Assembly (NCBI GenBank): GCA_021298655.1
Contig: JAJTFK010000008.1
Coordinates: 1-64,000, forward strand
Length of the DNA: 64,000 nt
From: Cryomorphaceae bacterium
GTDB lineage: Bacteria > Bacteroidota > Bacteroidia > Flavobacteriales > Schleiferiaceae
Direction of reading: 5' to 3'
In this document: piece by piece, positions 1-8,267 of the stretch
Layout: the number at the start of each line of letters is the position of its first letter
Numbering within the stretch: the first letter of the stretch is position 1
The notes under the pieces: model-generated
The model's database searches: none
What the model saw: the letters and a program-made list of their open reading frames with translations, nothing else
Told to the model about the DNA's origin: nothing
Translations under genes and position numbers: made by a program

Positions 1-63
1 GAGCTCTTCACGTGGGAGAAGCTCGACGCCGTGGACTCGATCAAGAAGGCCTTCGGAATTTAA
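1..63 (+). CDS. 3' end of an unidentified protein (partial)
   Basis: An open frame enters from the left edge and ends with TAA at 61-63, leaving 20 C-terminal residues (ending SIKKAFGI). This is too little to assign a function. The frame is followed by a short 7-nt repeat array and a rho-independent terminator, which supports this being a true gene end. The next gene, ahcY, is convergent on the other strand. Confidence 0.6.
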   Translation, partial: ELFTWEKLDAVDSIKKAFGI

Positions 64-64
64 G

Positions 65-85
65 TAGCTGGTTTCTGGCTACCAG
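65..85. repeat. Heptad intergenic repeat array (3 units)
   Basis: Three 7-nt units, TAGCTGG, TTTCTGG and CTACCAG, lie directly after the stop codon of the partial gene. They match the degenerate heptad YWACYRG or its reverse complement, found at six other gene ends in this window. GTAGC at 64-68 and GCTAC at 78-82 could pair. Confidence 0.55.
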
Positions 86-88
86 TGA

Positions 89-118
89 CCCCGGCTGCGC
101 GAGCAGTCGGGGTTTTTT
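89..118 (+). terminator. Rho-independent terminator
   Basis: CCCCGGCTGC and GCAGTCGGGG form a 10-bp stem with one wobble pair around a GCGA loop, followed by six T. It ends the partial gene at the left edge. Confidence 0.85.
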
Positions 119-125
119 ATTTCAC

Positions 126-152
126 AAAAAAACCCGGCCTCGCGGCCGGGTT
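126..152 (-). terminator. Rho-independent terminator of ahcY
   Basis: On the minus strand AACCCGGCC and GGCCGGGTT form a perfect 9-bp stem with a 4-nt loop followed by a T run. It lies 24 nt beyond the ahcY stop and faces the plus-strand terminator at 89-118. Confidence 0.85.
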
Positions 153-175
153 CCGTGCAAAACCACCAACGTGGC

Positions 176-1495
<1,320 letters not shown>

Positions 1496-1499
1496 AGCA

Positions 1500-2687
1500 A
1501 TGATTAATTGGAGGCGCAAAGATACGGAATTATCGGGGGCGGAAGTCGCCGAACTCGGTCATTTTGGCCTCGTCCTGGCGCGGATTAACCTGGTCCAAGC
1601 CGCTGATTTTGAGGCTTCCGAACCGATTTGGGCGGAATTTTTTTCGCCCGCGGACTTTGCCCGATGGTCGGAATTTCAACCCGGTACACGGCGTACGGCC
1701 TTCGTGGCTGCCCGTTTGGCCCTTCGCGCGGCGACCGAAGGTTCCGCCCACGGAATTCACGGCATTTACTACGACGAGCGCCGTCCCCTGCTGCCCATGG
1801 GCTTCGTCAGCTTGTCCCACGGAGGCCAGTGGGCCGTGGCGGCCTACCATCCCCTGCTGCCGGTGGGGATCGATGTAGAGGGTCCGCGCGCTCAAATAGG
1901 CCGCGTCATCGCACGCGTGGCTTCCGAACAGGAAGTTGAGGCCCTAGATCACCGGCTTTTGTGGGGTGCCAAAGAGGCCGTGTACAAAGCTGCGGGCCAG
2001 GCTGGACTGGATTGGCGCCAGGACATCGCGGTACACCGTCCCAACCTGGCGCAGGCCCTCGGCCAAGGCTTCGCCCTGGAATCCATGGACTGGGGCGACG
2101 ACCGGGTCGTGGTGGCCGTACGCCAACCCCTGCGCGTGGTGATTACGGGGCCAGAAAGCACCGGAAAAACCCAGCTGGCTGCCCAACTTGCGCGGGAATT
2201 CGGCTGCCTCTGGACGCCCGAAATCGCCCGGGAATACCTAACCGAGCACGGTGCGGGGTACGGCCCTGAGGACGTGCGCACGATGGCGCGCCTTCAGGCC
2301 GAACGCTCCGCCGAATTGGCCGCTTCGAGTGCGCAGCTGGTTTTTGACGACACCGACGTGCTGACCCACCGCATTTGGTACCGCGAGAAGTACGGGGAGC
2401 GCGATCCAGAACTTGAGGCAATGCCGCTCGAGGGCGATCTGTACCTGCTCTGCGCGCCCGACTTAGCCTGGGCAGCAGACCCCCTGCGCGAACATCCTAA
2501 GGAATCCGATCGAGCACGACACTTTGAATTGTATAAAACTGAATTAGAATACAGTAAAAAAACATACGCAGTAGTTTCGGGCCAAGGTTCCGCCCGAAAA
2601 ATAAACGCCATGCGAACCCTAGAGGCAGGTCGCGCGTTACCTTTGGCGAAGCACAGGGGTGCCGGCGAGGAAGACCGGCTGAGATGA
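1500..2687 (+). CDS. 4'-phosphopantetheinyl transferase fused to a NadR-like ATPase/kinase
   Basis: A 395-residue two-domain protein. Residues 1-200 resemble Sfp-type phosphopantetheinyl transferases: a [13 protein letters not shown] motif near 104-116, the Mg-binding GID(V)E at 123-127, and [12 protein letters not shown] at 155-166. Such enzymes activate acyl or peptidyl carrier proteins. Residues 210-390 resemble the AAA_28/NadR-type ribosylnicotinamide kinase domain: P-loop GPESTGKT at 217-224, PEIAREYL at 240-247, and an acidic FDDTD at about 282-286. The ATG at 1500 is preferred; a GTG at 1482 would reach into ahcY. The last ~14 codons contain the promoter and first half of a TPP riboswitch, and the stop TGA (2685-2687) lies next to the conserved CTGAGA box. 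Separate PPTase genes beside ahcY are usual in flavobacteria as I recall; the fused form is unusual. The native substrate of the kinase half is unknown. Confidence 0.85.
   Translation: MINWRRKDTELSGAEVAELGHFGLVLARINLVQAADFEASEPIWAEFFSPADFARWSEFQPGTRRTAFVAARLALRAATEGSAHGIHGIYYDERRPLLPMGFVSLSHGGQWAVAAYHPLLPVGIDVEGPRAQIGRVIARVASEQEVEALDHRLLWGAKEAVYKAAGQAGLDWRQDIAVHRPNLAQALGQGFALESMDWGDDRVVVAVRQPLRVVITGPESTGKTQLAAQLAREFGCLWTPEIAREYLTEHGAGYGPEDVRTMARLQAERSAELAASSAQLVFDDTDVLTHRIWYREKYGERDPELEAMPLEGDLYLLCAPDLAWAADPLREHPKESDRARHFELYKTELEYSKKTYAVVSGQGSARKINAMRTLEAGRALPLAKHRGAGEEDRLR
1517..1524 (-). promoter_or_regulatory. -7 box TATCTTTG for ahcY
   Basis: TATCTTTG on the minus strand matches the Bacteroidota consensus TAnnTTTG. 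It lies 21 nt upstream of the ahcY ATG and inside the first codons of the divergent fusion gene. Confidence 0.55.
2638..2645 (+). promoter_or_regulatory. -7 box TACCTTTG of the TPP-riboswitch transcript
   Basis: TACCTTTG matches TAnnTTTG and lies inside the 3' end of the preceding coding region, just before the riboswitch aptamer. Transcription would start at about 2650, so most of the aptamer is transcribed. Confidence 0.6.
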
Positions 2688-2728
2688 AACCCTAGAACCT
2701 GGGCGGGTCATGCCGCCAAGGAAGTCGC
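2646..2728 (+). promoter_or_regulatory. TPP riboswitch (THI element)
   Basis: The conserved THI-box landmarks occur in order: GGGGTGC (2656-2662), CTGAGA (2679-2684), AACCC then GAACCTG (2695-2701), and GGTCATGCCGCCAAGGAAG with the pyrophosphate-sensing stretch near 2706-2724. GCGA (2646-2649) and TCGC (2725-2728) can close helix P1. It precedes a TonB-dependent receptor, the known position of THI elements upstream of omr1-type thiamine receptors in Bacteroidota. Its 5' half overlaps the end of the upstream coding region. Confidence 0.92.
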
Positions 2729-2732
2729 GAAG

Positions 2733-2787
2733 CCGCACCCCAGCGTGCGGGCATTTCTGTGCACGAGAACCGTTTAACCCCGTGCAC
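2733..2787 (+). promoter_or_regulatory. Putative expression platform of the TPP riboswitch
   Basis: Two hairpins follow the aptamer: CCGCAC/GTGCGG (2733-2738 with 2745-2750) and GTGCACG/CGTGCAC (2759-2765 with 2781-2787). The second ends 1 nt before the ATG at 2789. There is no T tract, so control is probably translational, by occluding the start codon. That is an inference from structure only. Confidence 0.5.
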
Positions 2788-2788
2788 G

Positions 2789-5068
2789 ATGAATCCTAAA
2801 TACTCCCTTTTTGCCGCAGTATTGAGTTTAACGCTTGGCCTTCGGGCGCAGCTTCCAAGCCCCAAGGTTGACACCGCAGACCGCTTGGTATTGAACGAGG
2901 TTTCGCTGGTAGCGAGCCGCCCGAGCGAGCGCAGCCCCATGCCCCAACTGCGCCTAAAACCCGCTGACCTGGCGAAGCAAAATGTGGGTCGCGACATCCC
3001 GTTTTTGCTCCAAGGCATGCCCTCGTTTACGGCGGCAAGCGATGCGGGTAACGGGTTCGGATACACGTACTTGAGGTTTCGCGGCATGGACCAGACGCGC
3101 ATCAACGTAACGGTCAATAACGTGGCGCTGAACGATCCCGAATCCCACGGGGTGTTTTGGGTCAACACCCCAGACCTGGGCTTGAACGCCAACTCACTGG
3201 TGGTGCAGCGCGGAGTCGGTACGTCGACGCTGGGAAGCGGAGCCTTCGGGGCGTCGCTCTCGTTTGAGGTCGGCGTGCCCAACGACAGCGCAAGCCAGGA
3301 GCTGACCGCCGCCTACGGCTCGTTCCAATCAGCCCGCCTGAGCTACGCGTTCCACAGCGGCCTGGTGGGCGCCAAAAAGCGCTGGTCCGCCACGGGGCGG
3401 GTGACCGCCATGGGCAGCGACGGAATGGTCGAACGGTCGGGCAGCCGCCTTCAAAGCTACCTGTTTGGGGCGCAGTACCGCCTGCCCGAGTTTACGTGGC
3501 GCCTGCTGCACTTTGCGGGCAGCGAGCGAACGCAGCAGGCCTGGTACGGCATTCCCGAAGCGAAGTTCCGCGGCGATTCCGCCGGAGTCGCCAGCTACAT
3601 TGGACGCAACGGCCTCACCGGAGCCGATTCCGTCAACCTGGTTCAAAGCGGCCCTTCGACCTACAATTTTTACCGATACGCGAACGAGATCGACCAATAC
3701 ACCCAGCGGCACTACCAAAGCATGATGACGTGGTCGCTGAGCCCGAAGTGGAGCTTCACACAAACCCTAGCCGTAGTTACCGGCAGGGGGTACTTTGAGC
3801 AGTACCGCGACTTCATGAGCTTCGCGTCATTGGGCCTTCCCAACATGCCCTTGGGTCAGGTGGTGCTCACGGGAACGGAAGGCGTGCGCCGCCGCTGGCT
3901 CGACAACGGAAGCTTCATGGCCGCTACGTCTATTCAGTACCGCGGCGAGAACCTGCGCTTCGCCGCCGGAATGCAGGACCAGATTTACGACGGGATGCAT
4001 TTTGGCACCCTGCCCTGGCTTCGCTACAACCCGATGGGCGGTTTGGACGGAAGCCAAACGGTGGACAGCCTAACGCTACCGACCAACTCCGCGCTGGACC
4101 ACCGATTTTATGAGGGTTCGAGCCTGAAGTACGACGAGTCCTACTTTGCCCGGGCCGAGTGGACTCGGGGGAAGTGGACGGCACTCGCCGACGCCCAATT
4201 GCGCCGAATCGAGTACGCCAGTTCGGGCACCGACGTGGATCAACATGCCTACGATTTTGACGTCAACTACCTGTTTTTTAATCCGAAGGCCGGACTTTCG
4301 TTCGCAGACAACGGCTGGACGGGACGCGCCTCCGTTGCCCTAGCCAACCGCGAACCCATTCGCTCGGATTTCATCGACAACGCGGTAGCGCCGAACCCCG
4401 AGCGCCTGACCGACGTCGAGCTGGGCGTTGAAAAACGCGGTGCGAAGTTCTGGGCGGAGGCCAACGTCTACCTGATGGAGTACGCAGATCAGCTGGTTCC
4501 AACCGGAGCGCTAAACGACGTGGGTGCCCTAATTCGAACCAATGTGGACCGAAGCCACCGCCGGGGCCTGGAATTGGCGGCCGTTTGGACCCCCTCTACC
4601 CCCTGGCTTTTCGGGGCCAACGCCACGCTGAGCCGAAACCGCATCGCGGAATTTGAGGAGGTACTCTATGACTACGCCGACGGCAGCGAGGTGCGGACTA
4701 CGTTCACGAATACACCAATCGCCCTTTCGCCCGAGGCCATGGGCAATGCCTGGGCGGAATGGACCCGAAAGGGACTCGGATTCCGCGCCACGCTGCATGC
4801 GGTTGGACGTCAGTTCCTCGACAATACGGGAGCGCTGGAACGCTCGCTGGACCCCTACCAAACCGTCGACGCCACGCTGAAGTGGACGCGCGGGGCCGTG
4901 CAGTGGCGCCTCGATGCGATCAACCTCTTGGGCCGTCCCTACGCGCCCAACGGCTACACCTGGGGCTACCTCTACCAAGGCCAGCGGACCGACGAAAACT
5001 TCGTCTACCCCATGGCGGGCACGCAGGTGCTCCTTGGGCTCAACGTGAAACTAGGAACCGGTTACTAG
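2789..5068 (+). CDS. TonB-dependent receptor, probable thiamine uptake (omr1-type)
   Basis: A 759-residue outer-membrane receptor expected to import thiamine or a precursor using TonB energy. The start ATG at 2789 gives a good signal peptide (MNPKYSLFAAVLSLTLGLRAQ); a GTG at 2759 is open but would disrupt it. A plug domain follows (about residues 45-165) with the typical YLRFRGMDQTRINVTVNNVALND stretch split here as RFRGMDQTRIN and NNVALND, then a 22-strand-type barrel ending in an amphipathic strand. Substrate assignment rests on the TPP riboswitch directly upstream. No pnuT, tnr3 or thi genes are adjacent. The stop codon TAG lies inside a heptad repeat and overlaps the stop of the convergent peptidase gene at a CTAG. 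Confidence 0.9.
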   Translation: MNPKYSLFAAVLSLTLGLRAQLPSPKVDTADRLVLNEVSLVASRPSERSPMPQLRLKPADLAKQNVGRDIPFLLQGMPSFTAASDAGNGFGYTYLRFRGMDQTRINVTVNNVALNDPESHGVFWVNTPDLGLNANSLVVQRGVGTSTLGSGAFGASLSFEVGVPNDSASQELTAAYGSFQSARLSYAFHSGLVGAKKRWSATGRVTAMGSDGMVERSGSRLQSYLFGAQYRLPEFTWRLLHFAGSERTQQAWYGIPEAKFRGDSAGVASYIGRNGLTGADSVNLVQSGPSTYNFYRYANEIDQYTQRHYQSMMTWSLSPKWSFTQTLAVVTGRGYFEQYRDFMSFASLGLPNMPLGQVVLTGTEGVRRRWLDNGSFMAATSIQYRGENLRFAAGMQDQIYDGMHFGTLPWLRYNPMGGLDGSQTVDSLTLPTNSALDHRFYEGSSLKYDESYFARAEWTRGKWTALADAQLRRIEYASSGTDVDQHAYDFDVNYLFFNPKAGLSFADNGWTGRASVALANREPIRSDFIDNAVAPNPERLTDVELGVEKRGAKFWAEANVYLMEYADQLVPTGALNDVGALIRTNVDRSHRRGLELAAVWTPSTPWLFGANATLSRNRIAEFEEVLYDYADGSEVRTTFTNTPIALSPEAMGNAWAEWTRKGLGFRATLHAVGRQFLDNTGALERSLDPYQTVDATLKWTRGAVQWRLDAINLLGRPYAPNGYTWGYLYQGQRTDENFVYPMAGTQVLLGLNVKLGTGY

Positions 5069-5085
5069 TTACTGGTTGCTGGTTT
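5058..5085. repeat. Heptad intergenic repeat array (4 units)
   Basis: Four units CCGGTTA, CTAGTTA, CTGGTTG, CTGGTTT (reverse complements of the YWACYRG heptad). The CTAG at 5065-5068 holds the stop codons of both convergent genes, and the last codons of the M1 peptidase (PATSN) are read from the array. Confidence 0.75.
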
Positions 5086-6918
5086 TGGCCAGGTGTTGTC
5101 GTCGCGGTTGACGTCGGCGGTCCACTGACCGGGATCGACCTCGATCGAACGAATGCCCTTCAGCGGGGATTCGATCATCAGGTCAAAGGTCTTTTGGGTG
5201 TAGTTCCAGGGGCCGGCGAGCACGAGCAGCGGATCCTTCTTGTGGCCCTGCTGCTCGAGTAGGGGAATCGTATAGGTCATGCTGGCTCCGCTTTCGTAGG
5301 TCACCTTCACGTCGACGGGCATCGCCATGGACCCGCGGCGCTCCAGGCGCACAAACGTCAGGGCGCGGTTGTCGCTCCACACGCTATCGATGCCGGTGTC
5401 GGGGTACTTGGTCGTGTTGATCCACTGGTCGTGGTACCAATCGAGCACCATGCCCGACTCGCGTTCCGCGATGCGCACGAAGTCTTCGGGGCGCGGATGC
5501 TTGAAGCTCCACTCGTCGAAGTAGCGGCGCATGGTACGCCAGAAGGCGTCGTCGCCGACGATTCCGCGCAGCTGGACCAGGTACAGCGAGCCCATCATGT
5601 AGGCGGCCATTTGGTACGGAAACTTGCCGTCAAAGTAGTTGGCCGGAGTGCTGGCGGGTTCGCGCCACGCAGCCTTGGCGGCGCGCTTGGCAAACGTACT
5701 GAGGTAGCCCTCGTGGGGGTTGGCTTTGTTGGCGCCCGAGATCACGTTCATGACCTCGTCTTCGGCGAAGCTGGTAAAGCCCTCGTCCATCCAATGGTAG
5801 CGCTGCTCGTCTGTGGCCAACATGCCGTAAAACCACATGTGGGAGCCCTCGTGGGCTACGACCCCGAAGGTTCCGAGGTAGTCGTCGCCGTGGGACTCCA
5901 TCAGGGTGCACATGGGGTATTCCATGGCGCCCTCGCCACCCTGAATCACGCTGAATTGGGGCCAGCGGTAGGGCCCAAAGCGCTCGTTCATGAAGGCAAA
6001 GTAGGTCGTTAGGTCGGCGCGGAACCGGTCGCTCTCGTACATCATGCGCGACTTGGCGTCGGGCAGGTAGAAGTAGTGGATTTCGGTTCCGCTCGGCAGG
6101 GTGAAGCGCTGGTGCTGGTATTCGCGGTCGGCCGTCCAGGCAAAGTCGTGGACGTTGTCGGCCGCAAAGCGCCAGGTGATGCGGGACTTTTTCTTGTGCT
6201 TGACGGGCTTTTCGCTGTAGCCGTGCCCTATTTCGTCGGGGTTTTGGAGGACGCCGGTTCCGCCCAACACAAAGCCGGCGTCGGCGGTAACGTTGACCTC
6301 AAAACGGCCAAAATCGCCGTAGAATTCGCGGGCCACGTACAGATCGGGGTGCCAGCCGTCGCGGTCGTACACGCACATTTTCGGATACCACTGCGTGAAG
6401 CTGTAGTCCACGCCCTCCTTGTTGTCTCGGCCGGCGCGCTCGATGACGATCGGAATCCGCGTGGTGTACTCGAGCTCGAACACATGGGTGGCTCCGGGCG
6501 CAATGGGCTCGGAGAGCCGCGCGTGGAGGATGGTTTGCTGTACGTCAAAAGCGACCTCGCGCCCGTTGTGCTTCACGACCCGAACGATTTGCTCGCCCTC
6601 CTCGTGGGGTTTGAGCGCTTCAATCTTGCCGCCAATGGCCTTGTCCTTGAACTGGGTCGGAATGTTGGCCATGTTGCTCATCATGCTTCCGGGCTGAAAG
6701 GCGTTCCAGTAGAGGTGCATGAAGATTTCGTCGAGGGCGTCGGGGCTGTGGTTGGTGTATTCCAGGCGCATTTTTCCCTCGAGCCGGTGCTGGCTGTGGT
6801 CGAGGTCCACATCGATTTGGTAGCGCACGGCCTGCTGCCAGTAGGGCGATTGGGGGGCGGTTTGGGCGATCGCCGCGAGGGACAGCACCGCGGCGGCGAA
6901 AACAACGATTTTTTTCAT
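5065..6918 (-). CDS. M1-family zinc metallopeptidase, secreted
   Basis: A 617-residue gluzincin aminopeptidase-like enzyme. The N-terminus is a signal peptide (MKKIVVFAAAVLSLAAIAQ), so it acts in the periplasm or outside the cell. The zinc motif HEGSH is at 356-360 with the third ligand Glu379 in MDEGFTSF, giving HExxH-x18-E. GEGAMEY at about 338-344 corresponds to the GxMEN substrate motif with Tyr in place of Asn. The beta-rich N-terminal half fits the family. It is the last gene of the operon tadA, MBL hydrolase, M1, 12 nt after the MBL gene. Its C-terminal residues are encoded by a heptad repeat and its stop overlaps that of the convergent receptor gene. Confidence 0.92.
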   Translation of the reverse strand: MKKIVVFAAAVLSLAAIAQTAPQSPYWQQAVRYQIDVDLDHSQHRLEGKMRLEYTNHSPDALDEIFMHLYWNAFQPGSMMSNMANIPTQFKDKAIGGKIEALKPHEEGEQIVRVVKHNGREVAFDVQQTILHARLSEPIAPGATHVFELEYTTRIPIVIERAGRDNKEGVDYSFTQWYPKMCVYDRDGWHPDLYVAREFYGDFGRFEVNVTADAGFVLGGTGVLQNPDEIGHGYSEKPVKHKKKSRITWRFAADNVHDFAWTADREYQHQRFTLPSGTEIHYFYLPDAKSRMMYESDRFRADLTTYFAFMNERFGPYRWPQFSVIQGGEGAMEYPMCTLMESHGDDYLGTFGVVAHEGSHMWFYGMLATDEQRYHWMDEGFTSFAEDEVMNVISGANKANPHEGYLSTFAKRAAKAAWREPASTPANYFDGKFPYQMAAYMMGSLYLVQLRGIVGDDAFWRTMRRYFDEWSFKHPRPEDFVRIAERESGMVLDWYHDQWINTTKYPDTGIDSVWSDNRALTFVRLERRGSMAMPVDVKVTYESGASMTYTIPLLEQQGHKKDPLLVLAGPWNYTQKTFDLMIESPLKGIRSIEVDPGQWTADVNRDDNTWPKPATSN

Positions 6919-6930
6919 CAGACCAGAAAA

Positions 6931-7764
6931 TTAAAGTTTTTGTACGTCGGCCAAGCGCGGACCCTTCTCGGTCTGCGCCAGCAAGGCGATTTCGTTTATG
7001 GGGTCGTGCTCGAGGTAGAGCAGGTACTGCCGGTCGGCCGCCTCGTTCAGGATGCGCGCCTTCTCGTCGAGGGTCAGCAGGGGCCGGGTGTCGTAGCCCA
7101 TGACGTAGGGCAGCGGAATGTGGCCCGTCGACGGCAGCAGGTCGGCCATGTAGACCAGCGTTTGGCCGTGGTGGTTGAGGATGGGGCACATTTGGGCGTC
7201 GGTGTGGCCGTTGACCACAAAGGCGTCGAAGCCCAGCGGGGTGGCGATGCGGGCGGAATCTCCGTCGATGAAGTTCAGCTGGCCCGACTCCTGGAGGGGC
7301 AGCATGTTTTCCTTGAGGAAGCTGGCTTTTTCGCGCGGATTGGGGTTGGTGGCCCATTCCCAGTGGCGGGTGTGGGTCCAGTAGCGGGCGTTGGCAAAAG
7401 TCGGGCGCAGTGCGTCGCCGTGGCGCGCCACGGCTCCGCCCACGTGGTCAAAATGCAAATGCGTCAAAAACACGTCGGTGATGTCGTCGCGGTGGAACCC
7501 GTGGGCCACCAAACTGCGGTCGAGCGTCGCATCTCCGTGAAGGTGGTAGTGGCTGAAGAACTTCGCGTCTTGCTTGGTTCCGATGCCCGTGTCGATCAGG
7601 GTCAGGCGGTCGCCGTCTTCGACGAGCAGGCAGCGCATTGCCCAGGTACACAGGTTGTTCGCGTCGGCGGGGTTGGTGCGCTCCCAGAGCGACTTGGGCA
7701 CGACGCCGAACATCGCGCCGCCGTCGAGCTTAAAAAAGCCCGTTTCGATGGTGTACAGCTTCAT
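6931..7764 (-). CDS. MBL-fold metallo-hydrolase (lactonase-like)
   Basis: A 277-residue metallo-beta-lactamase-fold hydrolase without a signal peptide, so probably cytosolic. The metal motif HLHFDH is at 102-107, with further ligands likely at the His of VNGHTDAQM and the Asp of YMADLLPS. The arrangement resembles N-acyl-homoserine-lactonase-like members of the family, but the substrate cannot be inferred. It starts within the stop codon of the tadA-like gene (4-nt ATGA overlap) and is followed 12 nt later by the M1 peptidase, so the three are one transcript. Confidence 0.88.
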   Translation of the reverse strand: MKLYTIETGFFKLDGGAMFGVVPKSLWERTNPADANNLCTWAMRCLLVEDGDRLTLIDTGIGTKQDAKFFSHYHLHGDATLDRSLVAHGFHRDDITDVFLTHLHFDHVGGAVARHGDALRPTFANARYWTHTRHWEWATNPNPREKASFLKENMLPLQESGQLNFIDGDSARIATPLGFDAFVVNGHTDAQMCPILNHHGQTLVYMADLLPSTGHIPLPYVMGYDTRPLLTLDEKARILNEAADRQYLLYLEHDPINEIALLAQTEKGPRLADVQKL

Positions 7765-8219
7765 TTTTGGCGTTTGGCTCTAAAAAAATCCGTGAGTAGG
7801 TCCCCGCAGAGCTCGGCTTCGACGCCCGTAGTGACCAGGGTTTTGGGGTGCAGCTGGCCGCCCATGGTGCGGAATCCGCGCTTTTCGTCGCTCGCCCCAT
7901 AGACGACGCGGCCGATTTGGCTCCAAAAGAGGGCCCCGGCGCACATCGTGCAGGGTTCCAGCGTAACGTACAGGGTGCAGTCGGGCAGGTACTTGGCCGC
8001 CAGCTCGTGGGAAGCGGCCGTAATGGCCTGCATTTCGGCGTGGGCGGTGACGTCGTGCAGCCGCTCGGTGAGGTTGTGGCCGCGGGCAATCACCCGGTTT
8101 TGCCAGACCACGACGGCGCCCACAGGCACCTCGTCTTGGTCCATGGCCTTGACGGCTTCTTGGATGGCAAGGCGCATGAAGCGCACGTCGTCTTCGGGCG
8201 TGGGTAGAGCTAGCGGCAT
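7761..8219 (-). CDS. tadA: Cytidine/deoxycytidylate-type deaminase, probable tRNA adenosine deaminase
   Basis: A 152-residue zinc deaminase with the HAE motif at 60-62 (zinc ligand His and catalytic Glu) and PCTMC at 89-93 (two Cys ligands), the TadA signature. TadA converts the wobble adenosine of tRNA-Arg(ACG) to inosine; guanine deaminases and other family members share these motifs, so the assignment is probable rather than certain. The ATG at 8219 is preferred because a -7 box TATTTTTA ends 4 nt upstream. The same frame stays open far upstream opposite aspS, which is a codon-bias artefact. First gene of the tadA, MBL, M1 operon. Confidence 0.88.
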   Translation of the reverse strand: MPLALPTPEDDVRFMRLAIQEAVKAMDQDEVPVGAVVVWQNRVIARGHNLTERLHDVTAHAEMQAITAASHELAAKYLPDCTLYVTLEPCTMCAGALFWSQIGRVVYGASDEKRGFRTMGGQLHPKTLVTTGVEAELCGDLLTDFFRAKRQK

Positions 8220-8223
8220 GCCG

Positions 8224-8231
8224 TAAAAATA
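8224..8231 (-). promoter_or_regulatory. -7 box TATTTTTA of the tadA operon
   Basis: TATTTTTA on the minus strand, 4 nt before the tadA ATG. The same sequence at the same spacing precedes the gene at 10109. It predicts a leaderless mRNA. Confidence 0.5.
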
Positions 8232-8254
8232 CGGCCCGGCTTCGGGCGGCGCGT

Positions 8255-8262
8255 TACCTTTG
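8255..8262 (+). promoter_or_regulatory. -7 box TACCTTTG of aspS
   Basis: Exact TAnnTTTG match, separated from the aspS ATG by only 5 nt (CGGCT). The transcript start should fall on or next to the start codon. Confidence 0.65.
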
Positions 8263-8267
8263 CGGCT

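Noticed and set aside
1500-2687. PPTase as a sign of a secondary-metabolite gene cluster
   Set aside because: No PKS, NRPS or carrier-protein genes are nearby; a PPTase is needed for fatty-acid synthesis in every cell.
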